The notes below the pieces were generated by a model that ran no database searches, was not told where the DNA came from, and saw only the letters and a program-made list of their open reading frames with translations. 57,496 nucleotides of DNA from JAQSWP01 sp040255215. Lineage in GTDB: Bacteria; Pseudomonadota; Alphaproteobacteria; Reyranellales; JAQSWP01. The stretch covers positions 1-57,496 of the forward strand of contig JBDZUM010000008.1 of the NCBI GenBank assembly GCA_040255215.1. The letters run 5' to 3'. Positions 1-8,793 of the stretch are shown here, one piece after another; position 1 is the stretch's first letter, and each line of letters opens with the position of its first letter. The translations under genes and the position numbers were made by a program.

Positions 1-2531
1 CCGTCGATGACCTCGAGCCGCCAGACGTCGCCGACATCGCCGGGCAAGGTATCGCCCGGATCCTGGTAGACGCGGACCATGCCGGTCTCGTTCATGATGT
101 CCATGTCGGCTTCGAACACGCCGGTATCGTCCGGCACCAGCGGGATTTCGCCAGTCACCACCAGCACGTTGGGATCGCCGCCCGAACCGGTGCTGCGGAA
201 ATCCTCGACGATATGATCGCCGGGACCGTCGATGCGGCTCCAATAGTAGGTATCGCTCGCCGCGCCGCCGAACATGGTGTCGGAGTCGGTGCCGCCATAG
301 ATGATGTCGATGCCGACGCCGCCGTAGATCGTGTCGTTGCCGGCGCCGCCGAACAGCAGGTCGTCGCCGCGGCCGCCGGAAATCGTGTCGTCGCCGTACC
401 AGGCCGAGATGATGTCGTTGCCTTCGCCGCCACTGACGATGTCGACCAGCGTGCCGGCGCCGGCGTCGGGATTGAAATCGGGATCCCCGATATAGGTATC
501 GTTGCCGCCGCCGAGCGTCGCGGTGACGGTGTTGTAGCGCCCGTAGATCTGGACGAAGTCGTTGCCGTCCGATGAATCGTTCGGGCCGCCATCGACGACC
601 AGCGGACCCACGACATTGGACATGCTGAGGATCATGGCGTCGTTGCCGACGCCGCCGAAGAAAGCTTCGCCGGCCGCCTGCGAACCGGCATTGAAGATCA
701 CGTCGTCGCCGGCGCCGCCATAGAGCGTGTCGACATTGCCGCCGCCATACATCGTGTCGTTGCCGTCGCCGCCGAAGGCGGTATCGAACGCCGCCATCGG
801 GACCGTGGCCGAGCCAGTGTGGATCACGTCGTTGCCGCCGCCGCCATAGATCGTGTCCGAACCGGCGCCGCCGGCCAGATAGTCCGCGCCGTCGCCGGGA
901 TTGGACCCGCCGGTCGACCCGACCGTATCGCCCCAGAGCACGTCGTTGGCGGCGCCGGCGAACATGGTGTCGCTGCCCTCGCCGCCCACAAGCGTGATCT
1001 CACGCGTCCACACGGCGCTGGCGTCGGGCCCGCCGCCGTCCGTATCGAGGTGGTTGAGGCTGACGTAATCGTTGCCCGCGCCAGCGAGAATGACTTCGAC
1101 GCCGACCAGCAACTGGCCGCCGCCGGGGCCAGTGGTGGGAGGCGCACCGGCGTCGCCGCCGATCAGCAGGAAGGCGTCCGACTGGTCGGTGCCGATGATT
1201 GTGTCGGTGCCATCGCCGCCATCGAACGTATCGACGATGACGTGGACCGCCGCCGAGATTGTGGCAACGATGGCGGCATTGGCGGCGATGCCGTCCCACA
1301 GCCGGATCGAGCCGGCATTGAGCACGCTGTCGCCGGCGACGGCGATCAGCGTGTCGTTGCCGGCCTCGCCGAACAGCGCATCGGCCACGCCGCCGGCGCC
1401 ACCGACGCCGCCGTCGAGCACGTCGTTGGCGTCGCCGCCATAGAGCGAATCGGGGCCGGCGCCGCCATAGAGCGTATCGGCATTGCCGCCGCCGAACAGG
1501 CGATCCGCGCCGTTGTCGCCAAAGATCCGGTCGTCGGCTCGACCGCCATAGACGGTATCGGCGCCGCTGCCGCCATAGATCGTGTCGTTGCCGGAGGCGC
1601 CGAGCAGGCCGTCAAGCTCGTCCCCGTACAGAACGTCGAGGCCGCCGCCGCCGAACAGCGTGTCGTTGTCCGCCTCGCCGAACGCGGTGTCGTTGCCGCC
1701 CTCGCCGAAAATCGTGTCGCCGCCGACACCGCCGAACAGCATGTCGTTGGCGCCGGCCGTGACATTGGCGTCGAGGCTGCCGAGATCGCCGAACAGCGTA
1801 TCGTTGCCGCTGCTACCGAACAGCGTGTCCATGCCGGGCGTGGCGTCCGCGGCCGGATCGAGATCGCCATAGGCGAGATCGTTGGCGATCGAGAGCGCGA
1901 TGATGTCGTTGCCAAAACTGCCGTAGGCGGTGGCGGCGAAGCTGTAGACACCAGGAGACGTGCCGGGCGCGCCGGGCGTGTTCGACGCAGCGTTGTGGGT
2001 CAGGTTCAGGATGTCGTCGCCCGAACCGAGCTGGAATATGTCGACTGCCTGGGTCTGGCTGCCGCCGGGCAGGCGCTGGCGCTGCTGGAGAGCCGCATTG
2101 GCCAGATCCGAGATGGTGCCGCGATCCCAGACGATCAGGTCGCTCTGGTCGCTGGCGATGACGCGATCGGTCGCACCGTTGCCGATACCGAAGATCGCGT
2201 GTTCTTCGCTCGGGAAGTGGAAGCCGTCGAGCGGGATGCCGGTACTCAGAGTCGTAGCGCCCGTCGTCGCATAAAGCGTCAGCGTCGCGCCGTCGGCGAT
2301 CGGCGGGACCAGGAAATTCGTCGAGAAGCCAGACGTCGTCGCGAAGGTCCATGGAACGTTGCCGCCCAGCCCGCCGCCGTCGGTCTCGGGCAGCTGCTCG
2401 CTCTGCCTGTTCTGGCCGGACGGCTCGCCGCGCTGCATCAGCTCGGCGAAGAACGACGCCATCGTGCCGGAACCGAAGGTTTCATCGATTCGGGCGAATA
2501 GTTTTTTAAAGAGACTGCCGAACCTTCCCAT
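1..2531 (-). CDS. RTX calcium-binding repeat protein (3' end outside window)
   Basis: The minus strand reads as one open frame of about 843 residues that continues past the left edge. After an N-terminal stretch of roughly 190 residues with few repeats, it contains more than twenty glycine/aspartate nonapeptides of the GGxGxDxLx type (for example GGAGNDTIYGG, GGRGDDLLFGG). These are the calcium-binding beta-roll units of RTX proteins, which are usually exported by type I secretion through a C-terminal signal that is not visible here. The ATG at 2531 is preferred because GGGGG lies six bases upstream; an in-frame ATG at 2537 has no spacing for it. No protease, lipase or adhesin catalytic motif is visible in the part shown, so only the class is certain. 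The long GC-rich frames on the opposite strand are shadows of the repeats. Confidence 0.88.
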   Translation of the reverse strand, partial: MGRFGSLFKKLFARIDETFGSGTMASFFAELMQRGEPSGQNRQSEQLPETDGGGLGGNVPWTFATTSGFSTNFLVPPIADGATLTLYATTGATTLSTGIPLDGFHFPSEEHAIFGIGNGATDRVIASDQSDLIVWDRGTISDLANAALQQRQRLPGGSQTQAVDIFQLGSGDDILNLTHNAASNTPGAPGTSPGVYSFAATAYGSFGNDIIALSIANDLAYGDLDPAADATPGMDTLFGSSGNDTLFGDLGSLDANVTAGANDMLFGGVGGDTIFGEGGNDTAFGEADNDTLFGGGGLDVLYGDELDGLLGASGNDTIYGGSGADTVYGGRADDRIFGDNGADRLFGGGNADTLYGGAGPDSLYGGDANDVLDGGVGGAGGVADALFGEAGNDTLIAVAGDSVLNAGSIRLWDGIAANAAIVATISAAVHVIVDTFDGGDGTDTIIGTDQSDAFLLIGGDAGAPPTTGPGGGQLLVGVEVILAGAGNDYVSLNHLDTDGGGPDASAVWTREITLVGGEGSDTMFAGAANDVLWGDTVGSTGGSNPGDGADYLAGGAGSDTIYGGGGNDVIHTGSATVPMAAFDTAFGGDGNDTMYGGGNVDTLYGGAGDDVIFNAGSQAAGEAFFGGVGNDAMILSMSNVVGPLVVDGGPNDSSDGNDFVQIYGRYNTVTATLGGGNDTYIGDPDFNPDAGAGTLVDIVSGGEGNDIISAWYGDDTISGGRGDDLLFGGAGNDTIYGGVGIDIIYGGTDSDTMFGGAASDTYYWSRIDGPGDHIVEDFRSTGSGGDPNVLVVTGEIPLVPDDTGVFEADMDIMNETGMVRVYQDPGDTLPGDVGDVWRLEVID

Positions 2532-2850
2532 GGCCATCCCCCAATGACTGGCCGGCGTCGGACGCCGGGAATGGAAGAAGCGTCAGGGCAAAAAATCCAA
2601 TGCCGACAAGACGCTCTGTAGCGTCTTTGCAGTTCACCGGAAAAATCCTCAACAGCGAATGCGTCTCGGTACATCGAGCCGCGTTAAGGCATTGATTGGA
2701 TACAATTTTTCGGCTGCGAGGTGGCGCGTGGCTAAGGCGCTGGGATGGCAGCGGTTTAAACCACGATCCGCATAATTTATCGTTAGATTAATAACTTAGC
2801 GGCCGTTTTGGAACCTGTTCACGTTTTCGTTATCGCGGATCGGCGCACGG
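2532..2850. other. AT-rich intergenic region upstream of the RTX gene
   Basis: No credible gene lies in these 319 bases. Base composition is clearly more AT-rich than the surroundings, especially around 2770-2830. The region contains a perfect GGTTTAAACC palindrome at 2753-2762 and an 8-bp-stem hairpin at 2608-2627. It must hold the promoter and leader of the minus-strand RTX gene. I could not pick a convincing -35/-10 pair. Confidence 0.6.
2608..2627 (-). promoter_or_regulatory. Hairpin in the RTX gene leader
   Basis: AAGACGCT and AGCGTCTT form a perfect 8-bp inverted repeat around a 4-base loop, about 77 bases before the RTX start codon. On the minus strand a short T-rich stretch follows after about 14 bases, too far for a standard terminator. 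It could be a repressor site or an mRNA-stability hairpin; nothing in the sequence decides between these. Confidence 0.35.
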
Positions 2851-2885
2851 AAAAAGCCAACGGCGCCACGGGGGCGCCGTTGGCA
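2851..2885 (-). terminator. Rho-independent terminator of the catabolic operon
   Basis: On the minus strand a GC-rich stem (GCCAACGGCGCC paired with GGCGCCGTTGGC, 5-base loop) is followed directly by TTTTT. It lies 24 bases beyond the thiolase stop codon and closes the minus-strand operon running from the Rieske gene to the thiolase. Confidence 0.85.
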
Positions 2886-2908
2886 GAACCAGTTCAAAAT
2901 GGCCGCGA

Positions 2909-4114
2909 CTACTTGATCCGCTCGATCACCATGGCGATGCCCTGGCCGACGCCGATGCACATGGTGCACAGCGCGTAGCGGCCGTCGATCGCTTCGAGCT
3001 GGTTGAGGGCGGTGGTGATCAGCCGGCCGCCGGACGCGCCCAGCGGATGACCCATGGCGATGGCGCCACCATTGGGATTGACGTGCTCGGCATCGTCGGG
3101 AAGGCCGAGCTGCCGCAGCACCGCCAGGCCCTGCGCCGCAAAGGCTTCGTTCAGTTCGATGACGTCCATGTCCGAAAGCTTCAGCCCGGCGATCTCGAGA
3201 ACCTTGCGCGTCGCCGGCGCAGGCCCGATGCCCATGACGCGCGGCGGTACGCCGGCGGCCGCCGTGGCGATGACGCGGGCGCGCGGGGTGAAGCCGTACT
3301 TCTTCACCGCCGCTTCGGACGCCACGATCATCGCGTTGGCGCCGTCGTTGATGCCCGACGAATTGCCGGCCGTCACCGAGCCGCCCTCGCGGAAGGCGCC
3401 CGGCAGCTTGGCCAGGCCTTCGAGCGTGGTGTCGGGCCGCGGATGCTCGTCGGTGTCGAAGACGAACTCCTTCTTGCCCGCCTTCACCGCGACCGCGACC
3501 GTTTCCTTTTTGAAGAAGCCGCGCTCCAGCGCCTTGGCCGCACGCTGCTGGCTGCGCAGGGCGAATGCATCCTGGTCCTCGCGGCTGACCTGATGCTCCA
3601 TGGCGACGTTCTCAGCCGTCTGGCCCATGGCGTCGACGCCGTGCAGGCGCTTCATCTCGGGATTGACGAAGCGCCAGCCCAGCACGGTGTCTTCCAGCTT
3701 CATCGAGCGATCGAACGGACCGGACGGCTTGCCCATCACATAGGGCGAACGCGTCATGCCCTCGACGCCGCCGGCGATGACGAATTGCGCGTCGCCGGTC
3801 TTGATCATGCGCGCCGCCGAGCCGGTAGCCTCGATGCCCGAGCCGCAAAGACGGTTCACGGTCTGGCCGGCCGATTCCACCGGCAGCCCGGCCAGCAGCG
3901 CCGCCATGCGCCCGACATTGCGATTGTCCTCGCCGGCCTGGTTGACGCAGCCATAGACCACGTCGTCGACCTTGGCCCAGTCGACGCCCGGATGGCGCCT
4001 GATCAGCTCCTTGATCGGCAGCGCCGCCAGGTCGTCGGTACGCACGGTCGACAGCGAGCCGTTGTAGCGGCCTACGGGCGTGCGCACGGTATCGCAAATG
4101 AAGGCGTCGGCCAT
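2909..4114 (-). CDS. pcaF: Beta-ketoadipyl-CoA / acetyl-CoA thiolase (PcaF type)
   Basis: This 401-residue thiolase cleaves a 3-oxoacyl-CoA with CoA to give acetyl-CoA and a shortened acyl-CoA; the close family member PcaF cleaves 3-oxoadipyl-CoA to succinyl-CoA and acetyl-CoA. The nucleophilic Cys90 sits in NRLCGSG, NEAFAAQ and GGAIAMGHPLGASG are present, and the second catalytic cysteine is in CTMCIGVGQG. The N-terminal segment VDDVVYGCVNQAGEDNRNV is typical of PcaF/PaaJ thiolases. AGGAG lies six bases before the ATG. It is the last gene of the minus-strand catabolic operon and is followed by a terminator. The context supports the final step of aromatic-acid breakdown; a general acetyl-CoA acetyltransferase role cannot be excluded. 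Confidence 0.9.
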   Translation of the reverse strand: MADAFICDTVRTPVGRYNGSLSTVRTDDLAALPIKELIRRHPGVDWAKVDDVVYGCVNQAGEDNRNVGRMAALLAGLPVESAGQTVNRLCGSGIEATGSAARMIKTGDAQFVIAGGVEGMTRSPYVMGKPSGPFDRSMKLEDTVLGWRFVNPEMKRLHGVDAMGQTAENVAMEHQVSREDQDAFALRSQQRAAKALERGFFKKETVAVAVKAGKKEFVFDTDEHPRPDTTLEGLAKLPGAFREGGSVTAGNSSGINDGANAMIVASEAAVKKYGFTPRARVIATAAAGVPPRVMGIGPAPATRKVLEIAGLKLSDMDVIELNEAFAAQGLAVLRQLGLPDDAEHVNPNGGAIAMGHPLGASGGRLITTALNQLEAIDGRYALCTMCIGVGQGIAMVIERIK

Positions 4115-4196
4115 GTCGGTCTCCTGTCGGCTGAAAGGCGGGATTTGCCGCCTTGTAGCACGCGGCGGCGGCAGACCAAAGACCGGCGAAACCCGC

Positions 4197-5123
4197 CTAT
4201 TTGTTGAGGAAATTCAGCTTCAAACCGGGCCGCTTCCAGGGCGCCGCCACCAGCTTGCCCGTGCCGGAAAGCGTAACGAAGGCGGTGCGCAGGTCCGGTC
4301 CGCCGAAGCAGACATTGGTGACCATCATGTCCGGAAACTTCACCTGCTCCAGCAGTTCGCCTTTGGGCGTGATGGTCGACACCGCGCCGGTGATCAGGGT
4401 GGCGACGCAGACATTGCCTTCCGCGTCGATCGCCAGCGAATCGAACATCTGATAGCCGCCCAGCCCGGCGATGACCTTGCCCTTCTCGCCGCGATAGGGG
4501 CCGTTGGCGTCCTTGATCTGTCCCGGGCCCGACAGCTCGAACGCCCAGACGCGGGCGGTCGGCGTTTCGACGACGTAGAGCGTCTTCTCGTCCGGCGACA
4601 GGCCGCAGCCATTGGGCCGCTCGAGCGGGAAGATCATCTGCTGGATCGAGGAGCCGTCGGGCTTGGCGTAATAGACCGCGCCACGATCGCTGTCGTGCTC
4701 GCGGGTCTTGCCGAGGTCGGTGAACCAGAAGCCGCCCGTGCCGTCGAACACGATGTCGTTGGGACCGTTCAGCCGACGGCCGCTGCAATCCTCGTAGATG
4801 GTGTCGAACTTGCCGGTGTCGGGATCGACGCGCTGGATGGAGCCGCATTTGTAGCTCTTCGGCGCCATGCCCGGCATCAAACGCCCGTTGCGCTCGTGCC
4901 ACTCGAAGCCGCCATTGTTGCAGACGTAGATCTTGCCGTCGGGACCCATGGCGGCGCCGTTGGGCCCGCCGCCCAGCTCGGCGATGACATGCACCTTGCC
5001 GTCGGGCATGCAGCGGGTCAGCGTGCCGCGCGCGATCTCGACCAGGATCACCGACCCGTCCGGCATGGCGATCGGCCCTTCAGGAAAGCGCAGGCCGCTG
5101 GCAATCTCCTTGAACTCGGTCAT
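4197..5123 (-). CDS. SMP-30/gluconolactonase-like beta-propeller lactonase
   Basis: The 308-residue protein has the six-bladed propeller pattern of the SMP-30/gluconolactonase/LRE family, which hydrolyses sugar or other lactones using one divalent metal. The expected metal ligands are visible: Glu in FPEGP near the N-terminus, Asn in LNGPNDIVFD, and Asp in DSLAIDAEGNV. The start at 5123 is fixed by the preceding gene, whose stop is two bases upstream; longer frames upstream are shadows of that gene. Placed between a thiolase and two crotonases in one operon, it probably opens a lactone intermediate of the same pathway. The true substrate is unknown. Confidence 0.85.
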   Translation of the reverse strand: MTEFKEIASGLRFPEGPIAMPDGSVILVEIARGTLTRCMPDGKVHVIAELGGGPNGAAMGPDGKIYVCNNGGFEWHERNGRLMPGMAPKSYKCGSIQRVDPDTGKFDTIYEDCSGRRLNGPNDIVFDGTGGFWFTDLGKTREHDSDRGAVYYAKPDGSSIQQMIFPLERPNGCGLSPDEKTLYVVETPTARVWAFELSGPGQIKDANGPYRGEKGKVIAGLGGYQMFDSLAIDAEGNVCVATLITGAVSTITPKGELLEQVKFPDMMVTNVCFGGPDLRTAFVTLSGTGKLVAAPWKRPGLKLNFLNK

Positions 5124-5125
5124 GG

Positions 5126-5917
5126 TCAGCGCCCCTTGAAGTTTGCCTTGCGCTTGTCGAGGAAGGCCTTCACGCCTTCCTCGAAATCGGCGCTGCCGGA
5201 GAGTTTGCTCTGCTCCTCGCGTTCGAGCTGCAGCCCCTGCGCCAGATCGTTGCCCCAGGCAGCACCAATGGCGCGCTTGATGCCGGCATAGGACAGCGAC
5301 GGGCCTTCGGCCAGAGCCAGCGCGATCTTGCGCGCCTCGCCCATCAGCGCGGCATCGTCCACCACCTGCCAAACCATTCCGAGTTTCAGCGCCTCGTCGG
5401 CGCCGATCTGCGGTGCCAGCATGGCCAGCGCGCGCGCCCGCGCATCCCCCACCAGGCGCGGCAGCAGCCAGGTCGAGCCGGCATCGGGCATCAGGCCGAT
5501 GCGGGCGAAGGCCTGCAGGAAGGAGGCCGACTTGGCGGCAATGACGATGTCGCAGGCCAGCGCCAGCGACATGCCGGCCCCCGCCGCCGGCCCGTTGACG
5601 GCGGCGACGATGGGTTTGCCCAGGCCGCGCATCTTCAGGATCATCGGATTGTAGAATTCCTCGAGGATCTTGCCGGCGTCGCGCGGCCCCGCACTCTGCT
5701 CCTGCGCGGCGGCAGCGAGATCGGCGCCGGCGCAGAAGCCACGACCGGCGCCGGTCAGCAGCACGGCGCGCACGGCATCGTCGCCGGCGATCTTCGCCCA
5801 GGCGTCCTTGAGGTCGATCAGGAGCTGGCGGTTGAAGGCGTTGAGCCGGTCGGGCCGGTTCAGCGTGACGCTGGCCAGCCCGTCCGCGATTTCGAGCCTG
5901 AGGGTTTCGTGGCTCAT
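5126..5917 (-). CDS. Enoyl-CoA hydratase/isomerase, PaaG-like
   Basis: This 263-residue crotonase-fold protein has the oxyanion-hole segment FCAGADLAA and the second glycine-rich segment GPAAGAGMSLALACD. At the position of the second catalytic glutamate of classical enoyl-CoA hydratases it carries Asp in MPDAGSTWLLPRLVG, the pattern of PaaG-type isomerases that act on the ring-epoxide or oxepin of phenylacetyl-CoA. The start at 5917 follows the stop of the upstream crotonase by five bases, so the two genes are probably translationally linked. The role in an aromatic CoA-thioester pathway is inferred from this residue pattern and the neighbouring thiolase; the exact reaction is not readable. 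Confidence 0.85.
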   Translation of the reverse strand: MSHETLRLEIADGLASVTLNRPDRLNAFNRQLLIDLKDAWAKIAGDDAVRAVLLTGAGRGFCAGADLAAAAQEQSAGPRDAGKILEEFYNPMILKMRGLGKPIVAAVNGPAAGAGMSLALACDIVIAAKSASFLQAFARIGLMPDAGSTWLLPRLVGDARARALAMLAPQIGADEALKLGMVWQVVDDAALMGEARKIALALAEGPSLSYAGIKRAIGAAWGNDLAQGLQLEREEQSKLSGSADFEEGVKAFLDKRKANFKGR

Positions 5918-5922
5918 CGCGC

Positions 5923-6720
5923 TTACCGACCGGCGAACTTGGCGGGGCGCTTCTGCAGGAAGGCCGTGACGCCTTCGGTGAAATCGGCGCTGCGGCCAAG
6001 ATCGCGTTGCAGATCGCGCTCCATGTCGAGCTGCGCCGACAGATCGTTGGTATGGGCGGCGTTGATCGCCTTCTTGATGCTGCCCAGCGCCAGGGTCGGG
6101 CCGTCGGCCAGGCGTTTGGCCAACGCCGTCGCCTCGGCCTCGAGGCTCGCATCGTCGACCACCTGCCAGATCATGCCCCAGGCCTGCGCCTGTTCGGCCG
6201 GAACCGACGTGCCCAGCATCGCCAGCGCGCGAGCGCGCGCGTCGCCCACCATATGCGGCAGGAACCAGGTGCCGCCCAGATCGGGGATCAGCGAGATGCG
6301 CACGAAGGCCTGATCGAAACGGGCCGAGCGGGCCGCCACGACGATATCGCAGGCCAGCGCCAGATTGGCGCCGCCGCCGGCGGCGACGCCGTTGACGGCG
6401 GCGATGACCGGCTTCTCCAACCCGCGGATCTTGCGGATCATCGGGTTGAACAACCGGTCCATCGAGTCGCCGACATCGACCTTGCCGTCGGCCTGGCGCG
6501 TGCGTTCGGAAAGAGATGAAAGGTCCGCACCGGCGCAGAAGCCGCGGCCGGTGCCGGTGAACATCACGCAGCGCACCTTGGCGTCGGCGGCGCATTTGTC
6601 GAGGACGTCGCTGACCTCCTCGATCATCTCCAGCGACATGGCGTTGAGCCTGTCGGGACGATTGAGACGAATGCGGCCGATGCCGTCGGCTACGGTGAAT
6701 TCGAGCGTCGTGTATGACAT
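5923..6720 (-). CDS. Enoyl-CoA hydratase/isomerase family protein
   Basis: A second crotonase-fold enzyme of 265 residues, paralogous to the next gene downstream. It shows FCAGADLSS, GVAAGGGANLALACD and IPDLGGTWFLPHMVG, again with Asp rather than Glu at the second acid position, as in PaaG/PaaB-like members. The start at 6720 is chosen because AGGGAG lies eight bases upstream; the longer frame to 6750 lacks this. Tandem crotonases of this kind commonly divide hydration and isomerisation steps of a CoA-thioester ring-cleavage route. Acting on the same pathway as its neighbours is inference from the operon. Confidence 0.85.
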   Translation of the reverse strand: MSYTTLEFTVADGIGRIRLNRPDRLNAMSLEMIEEVSDVLDKCAADAKVRCVMFTGTGRGFCAGADLSSLSERTRQADGKVDVGDSMDRLFNPMIRKIRGLEKPVIAAVNGVAAGGGANLALACDIVVAARSARFDQAFVRISLIPDLGGTWFLPHMVGDARARALAMLGTSVPAEQAQAWGMIWQVVDDASLEAEATALAKRLADGPTLALGSIKKAINAAHTNDLSAQLDMERDLQRDLGRSADFTEGVTAFLQKRPAKFAGR

Positions 6721-6806
6721 GGCGTTCTCCCTGTAACGCCAGTCTGGCACGCGCTTCGCGGAACGGTAAATGCCTGTTTAGCGGGGCGGACCGCAGACCG
6801 GAACGC

Positions 6807-7970
6807 TCAGGCGTTGGCCGCGTCCGGCAGCCCCAACGCCTGGCGGACCGCGCTGTGGTAATGCGCCAGACCCGGCTCGTTGCGCCCGAACGTCGTGTAG
6901 GCCTGCGCCGGCGTATGCGCACCCATATGGATGTCGGTGGCGACCGGGAAATCCTCGTGCTCGACCGTGTCGAGCAGCAGCTTCATGTTGGCCTCGCCGT
7001 ACTGGATTTCCTTTTCGGTCTCCGGCGTCTTGGGCAAATAAAGCGTGGCTTCGGTGATGCACTGGTTGGCGCCGTCGCCAGCGGGGAAGGAGCGCCAGGT
7101 TTCAAGATGCTTGCCCTGCCACACCATCAGCGTGTTGGGGAACAGGGTGTAGACGATCGCCGAATGGCGCGGCACGTCCCACTGCTCCTCCGGCTTGCCC
7201 TTCATGTCCTTGAAGCTGCGGCGCGGGATGATCAGCCGGCCGTTGCGGCCGAAGGCGTCGTAGGCGTTGACGTTGGGCTGGAAGACGCTGGCGACGGTGA
7301 GCTTGTGCAGGGTCGCGACGTGCCAGGTTTCCAGGAACGTGTCGATCACCAGCTTCCAGTTCATCGGCTTGGTAATGCTGGCGGTCTTGTAGGGCACGAA
7401 CGTGCCGAGATCGTAATTGGCCAGTTCCGGCGCCAGACCGCCCAGCATCTCGTCGAGATCGAAGTCGTCGCCTGGGGTCGGGCGCACCCAGATCATGCCG
7501 TGGCCCTCGGCCAGCGGCAGTGGCGTCAGGCTGCGCTCCGCGCAGGTCAGGCCGGCGAAGCCTTCGGGCGGCGTCAACGCGACCAGCCCGCCCTCGGTGT
7601 TGTAGGTCCAGCCGTGATAGGGGCAGACGAAGGCGCGCTGGCCCTTGCCCGTGCCGGACGCGACCTTGGCGCCGCGATGGCGGCAGACGTTGAGAAAGGC
7701 GCGCGCCACCCCGTCCTTGCCGCGCACCACCAGGATCGGCACGCCCCCGAGATCGTCGGCGAAATAGTCGCCGGGATTGGGGATCTGGCACGACATGGTG
7801 AAGAATTGCGGCATCTCGCAGAAGAATTTCTGCCGCTCGAGTGCGGCCTGCTCGAGGCTGGTGTAGGTCGAGACGTCGTTGAGATAGACGCGCTCGTTCA
7901 TCTGCGTGGTGCGGTTGTCGATGTAACCCAGCACCCGATTGACCAGTTCGACCTGCGTTTCCCGAAGCAT
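6807..7970 (-). CDS. Rieske [2Fe-2S] ring-hydroxylating oxygenase alpha subunit
   Basis: The 387-residue protein has an N-terminal Rieske domain with ligands Cys96 and His98 (CRHRG) and Cys116 and His119 (CPYHGW), followed by a catalytic domain with the mononuclear-iron motif TWHVATLH (His-x4-His). Such enzymes use O2 and electrons from a reductase or ferredoxin to hydroxylate or demethylate aromatic or aliphatic substrates. The ATG at 7970 has AGGGAG about 14 bases and TAGG 7 bases upstream. No beta subunit, ferredoxin or reductase gene lies beside it; a flavodoxin at 11067 is the only obvious electron carrier nearby. It is divergent from a TetR-type regulator and is the first gene of the minus-strand arm. 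Substrate unknown. Confidence 0.9.
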   Translation of the reverse strand: MLRETQVELVNRVLGYIDNRTTQMNERVYLNDVSTYTSLEQAALERQKFFCEMPQFFTMSCQIPNPGDYFADDLGGVPILVVRGKDGVARAFLNVCRHRGAKVASGTGKGQRAFVCPYHGWTYNTEGGLVALTPPEGFAGLTCAERSLTPLPLAEGHGMIWVRPTPGDDFDLDEMLGGLAPELANYDLGTFVPYKTASITKPMNWKLVIDTFLETWHVATLHKLTVASVFQPNVNAYDAFGRNGRLIIPRRSFKDMKGKPEEQWDVPRHSAIVYTLFPNTLMVWQGKHLETWRSFPAGDGANQCITEATLYLPKTPETEKEIQYGEANMKLLLDTVEHEDFPVATDIHMGAHTPAQAYTTFGRNEPGLAHYHSAVRQALGLPDAANA

Positions 7971-8041
7971 GCGCAACCTACTCCCTTGCCGGACCCAGCG
8001 GGGCCGATCCTGCGCCAATGCTGCCGCCGTCGTGGCATGGA

Positions 8042-8086
8042 GTCAACAAAAAGTGAAAGTCGGTTCGTTTTTCAACTTTTGTCGAC
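8042..8086. promoter_or_regulatory. Candidate TetR operator between divergent arms
   Basis: GTCAACAAAAAGTGAAA (8042-8058) and TTTCAACTTTTGTCGAC (8070-8086) form an inverted repeat with 14 of 17 matching positions around an 11-base centre. It lies in the 172-base gap between the Rieske gene and the TetR-type gene, in a locally AT-rich stretch, where a repressor could control both directions. Assignment to this regulator is inference. Confidence 0.55.
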
Positions 8087-8142
8087 AGCGCGGCTGCGGC
8101 GGCCTAGACTTGGCGCGACCCAAGCCAAGCGCGGAGGCCAGA

Positions 8143-8793
8143 TTGGCAAGCAACATCAGCCCCTTGCGGCGTTCGCGCCGGGACCGCCCGACGCGGGCGG
8201 AGAAGGTCGCCAGCACGCGCGCTGCCCTGCTCGACGCCGCCGCGCGGGTGGTCGGCCGGGTCGGCTATTCCGGCGCGGTGATCACCGCGATCACCTCGGA
8301 GGCGTCGATCGGGCTGGGCACGTTCTACAACTACTTCGATTCCCGCCAGGACCTGTTCGACGAATTGCTGCCGGCGATCAGCGAACGCATGCTCGACTTC
8401 ATCAAGCAGCGTTCGATCGGAGCGACGAACGAGCAGGAGCGCGAGGAGCTGAGCTTCCGCGCCTTCTTCGAGTTCCTTGCCCAGCATCCGGAATTCTTCC
8501 GCGTCATGTACGAAGCCGAGGTATTCGCGCCCGAGGCCTATCAGCGCCATACCGAGATGGTGCTGAACGGCTTCATGCGCATCATCGGCAAGGCAAGGCG
8601 CGAGGGCGAGATCGCCGACTACGACGACGCGCAGGTCGAGGCCATCGCCCTGATCCTGATGGGCGCGCGCCACTATCTCTGCCTGCGCTACGGCCGCCAG
8701 AACGGCTGGAAGGACAAGCTTCCCGACGAGGTCGTCGAGGCCTATATGAAGCTGCTGCGCGGCGGCCTCTATGGCGGGAGAAAGAGCGGATGA
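8143..8793 (+). CDS. TetR/AcrR family transcriptional regulator
   Basis: From a TTG start the product is 216 residues, the usual TetR length. The N-terminal helix-turn-helix is visible at about residues 25-70 (RAALLDAAARVV, then SIGLGTFYNYFDSRQDLFDEL), followed by an all-helical ligand-binding domain. The TTG at 8143 is preferred because GGAGG lies five bases upstream and a short basic N-terminus follows; longer frames to 7939 would overlap the divergent Rieske gene. Its last codons overlap the next gene's ATG (ATGA), so it is co-translated with the dehydrogenase. It probably represses both this operon and the divergent Rieske operon until a pathway intermediate binds. Confidence 0.88.
   Translation: MASNISPLRRSRRDRPTRAEKVASTRAALLDAAARVVGRVGYSGAVITAITSEASIGLGTFYNYFDSRQDLFDELLPAISERMLDFIKQRSIGATNEQEREELSFRAFFEFLAQHPEFFRVMYEAEVFAPEAYQRHTEMVLNGFMRIIGKARREGEIADYDDAQVEAIALILMGARHYLCLRYGRQNGWKDKLPDEVVEAYMKLLRGGLYGGRKSG

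Noticed and set aside
1..2000. Short regularly spaced DNA repeats that might suggest a CRISPR array or minisatellite
   Set aside because: The period follows the nine-codon RTX unit, copies vary at codon third positions and there are no constant repeats with unique spacers.
819..2501. 560-codon plus-strand frame across the RTX region
   Set aside because: It is the mirror of the glycine/aspartate repeats on the minus strand; its product is a low-complexity run of V, A, I and G with no domain, whereas the minus strand shows clear RTX motifs.
4197..6152. 651-codon frame joining the SMP-30 gene to upstream sequence
   Set aside because: The upstream third is the out-of-frame shadow of the crotonase gene; the true start at 5123 follows the crotonase stop by two bases.
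7939..8142. Longer N-terminus for the TetR-type regulator
   Set aside because: It would overlap the divergent Rieske gene and contain the operator; the TTG at 8143 has a good ribosome site and gives normal family length.
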